Origin: Heliocidaris erythrogramma
Taxonomy: Eukaryota > Echinodermata > Echinoidea > Camarodonta > Echinometridae
Length of the DNA: 64,000 nt
NCBI GenBank assembly: GCA_025617745.1
Contig: CM046853.1
Location: forward strand, 9,068,974 to 9,132,973
Direction of reading: 5' to 3'
Below, one piece after another: positions 63,992 to 64,000 of this stretch. A program made the translations under genes and the position numbers. The first letter of the stretch is position 1. Each line of letters begins with the position of its first letter. The notes beneath the pieces are model-generated. The model saw only the letters and a program-made list of their open reading frames with translations, had not been told where the DNA came from and made no database searches.

Positions 63992-64000
63992 TCACTCGCT

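Noticed and set aside
1-64000. Retroviral, LTR or Polinton-type fossils
   Set aside because: No long terminal direct repeats, primer-binding sites or capsid/envelope/integrase landmarks were seen anywhere.

Overview
The window is eukaryotic, intron-rich and AT-rich. Short inverted-repeat transposons, CA/TA/GA microsatellites and many copies of the octamer TACATGTA fill the non-coding space. Together with the encoded protein this points to a marine deuterostome invertebrate, most probably an echinoderm such as a sea urchin. The species is an inference; no sequence here names it.

One host gene accounts for almost all recognisable coding sequence. It is a minus-strand orthologue of GRIP1/GRIP2, the multi-PDZ glutamate-receptor-interacting scaffold. 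I could place 17 coding exons plus one alternative first exon, each with a GT donor, an AG acceptor and a matching reading phase. Two alternative starts (63792-63834 and 36309-36348) both leave phase 1. The coding exons then run leftward: a linker (33823-33897), PDZ1 (32614-32685, 22822-23031), PDZ2 (22132-22294, 21317-21462), PDZ3 (15488-15635, 14288-14472), a linker (13688-13849), PDZ4 (12212-12398, 10684-10823), PDZ5 (10326-10403, 9612-9681, 9218-9363), PDZ6 (7887-8031, 4920-5073) and a long Ser/Arg/His-rich linker with the first part of PDZ7 (3445-4392). The exons from the 36.3 kb start sum to 3069 nt, exactly 1023 codons. The end of PDZ7 and the C-terminus lie beyond the left edge.

The outstanding feature is in the intron that splits PDZ6. 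The 3' part of the first PDZ6 exon, with its GTAAGT splice donor, is repeated in tandem about twenty times at a period of exactly 129 bp (43 codons), between about 5391 and 7886. Every near-identical copy keeps the PDZ6 coding sequence and the donor, but none has the parent exon's acceptor. Each unit carries one in-frame TAA, inside its donor. A weak AG in each unit would define a 96-nt exon, phase 2 on both sides. The array could be a bank of competing splice donors, a set of cryptic cassette exons, or an inert coding minisatellite.

The introns hold a rich set of mobile DNA. Two related elements (about 586-1301 and 8352-9016) carry clustered AGGTCA nuclear-receptor half-sites. There are two hAT-like MITEs, one with an exact 8-bp target duplication and one containing a 480-bp palindrome. 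A 2.96-kb Harbinger-like element contains a LINE fragment and a smaller MITE. A GC-rich MITE has TTA duplications, and a family of MITEs begins TTAAAGGG. At 39.05-40.3 kb two long inverted repeats lie side by side, the first enclosing a foldable tRNA-Arg(UCU). No rRNA genes, CRISPR arrays, viral fossils or bacterial-type operons were seen.
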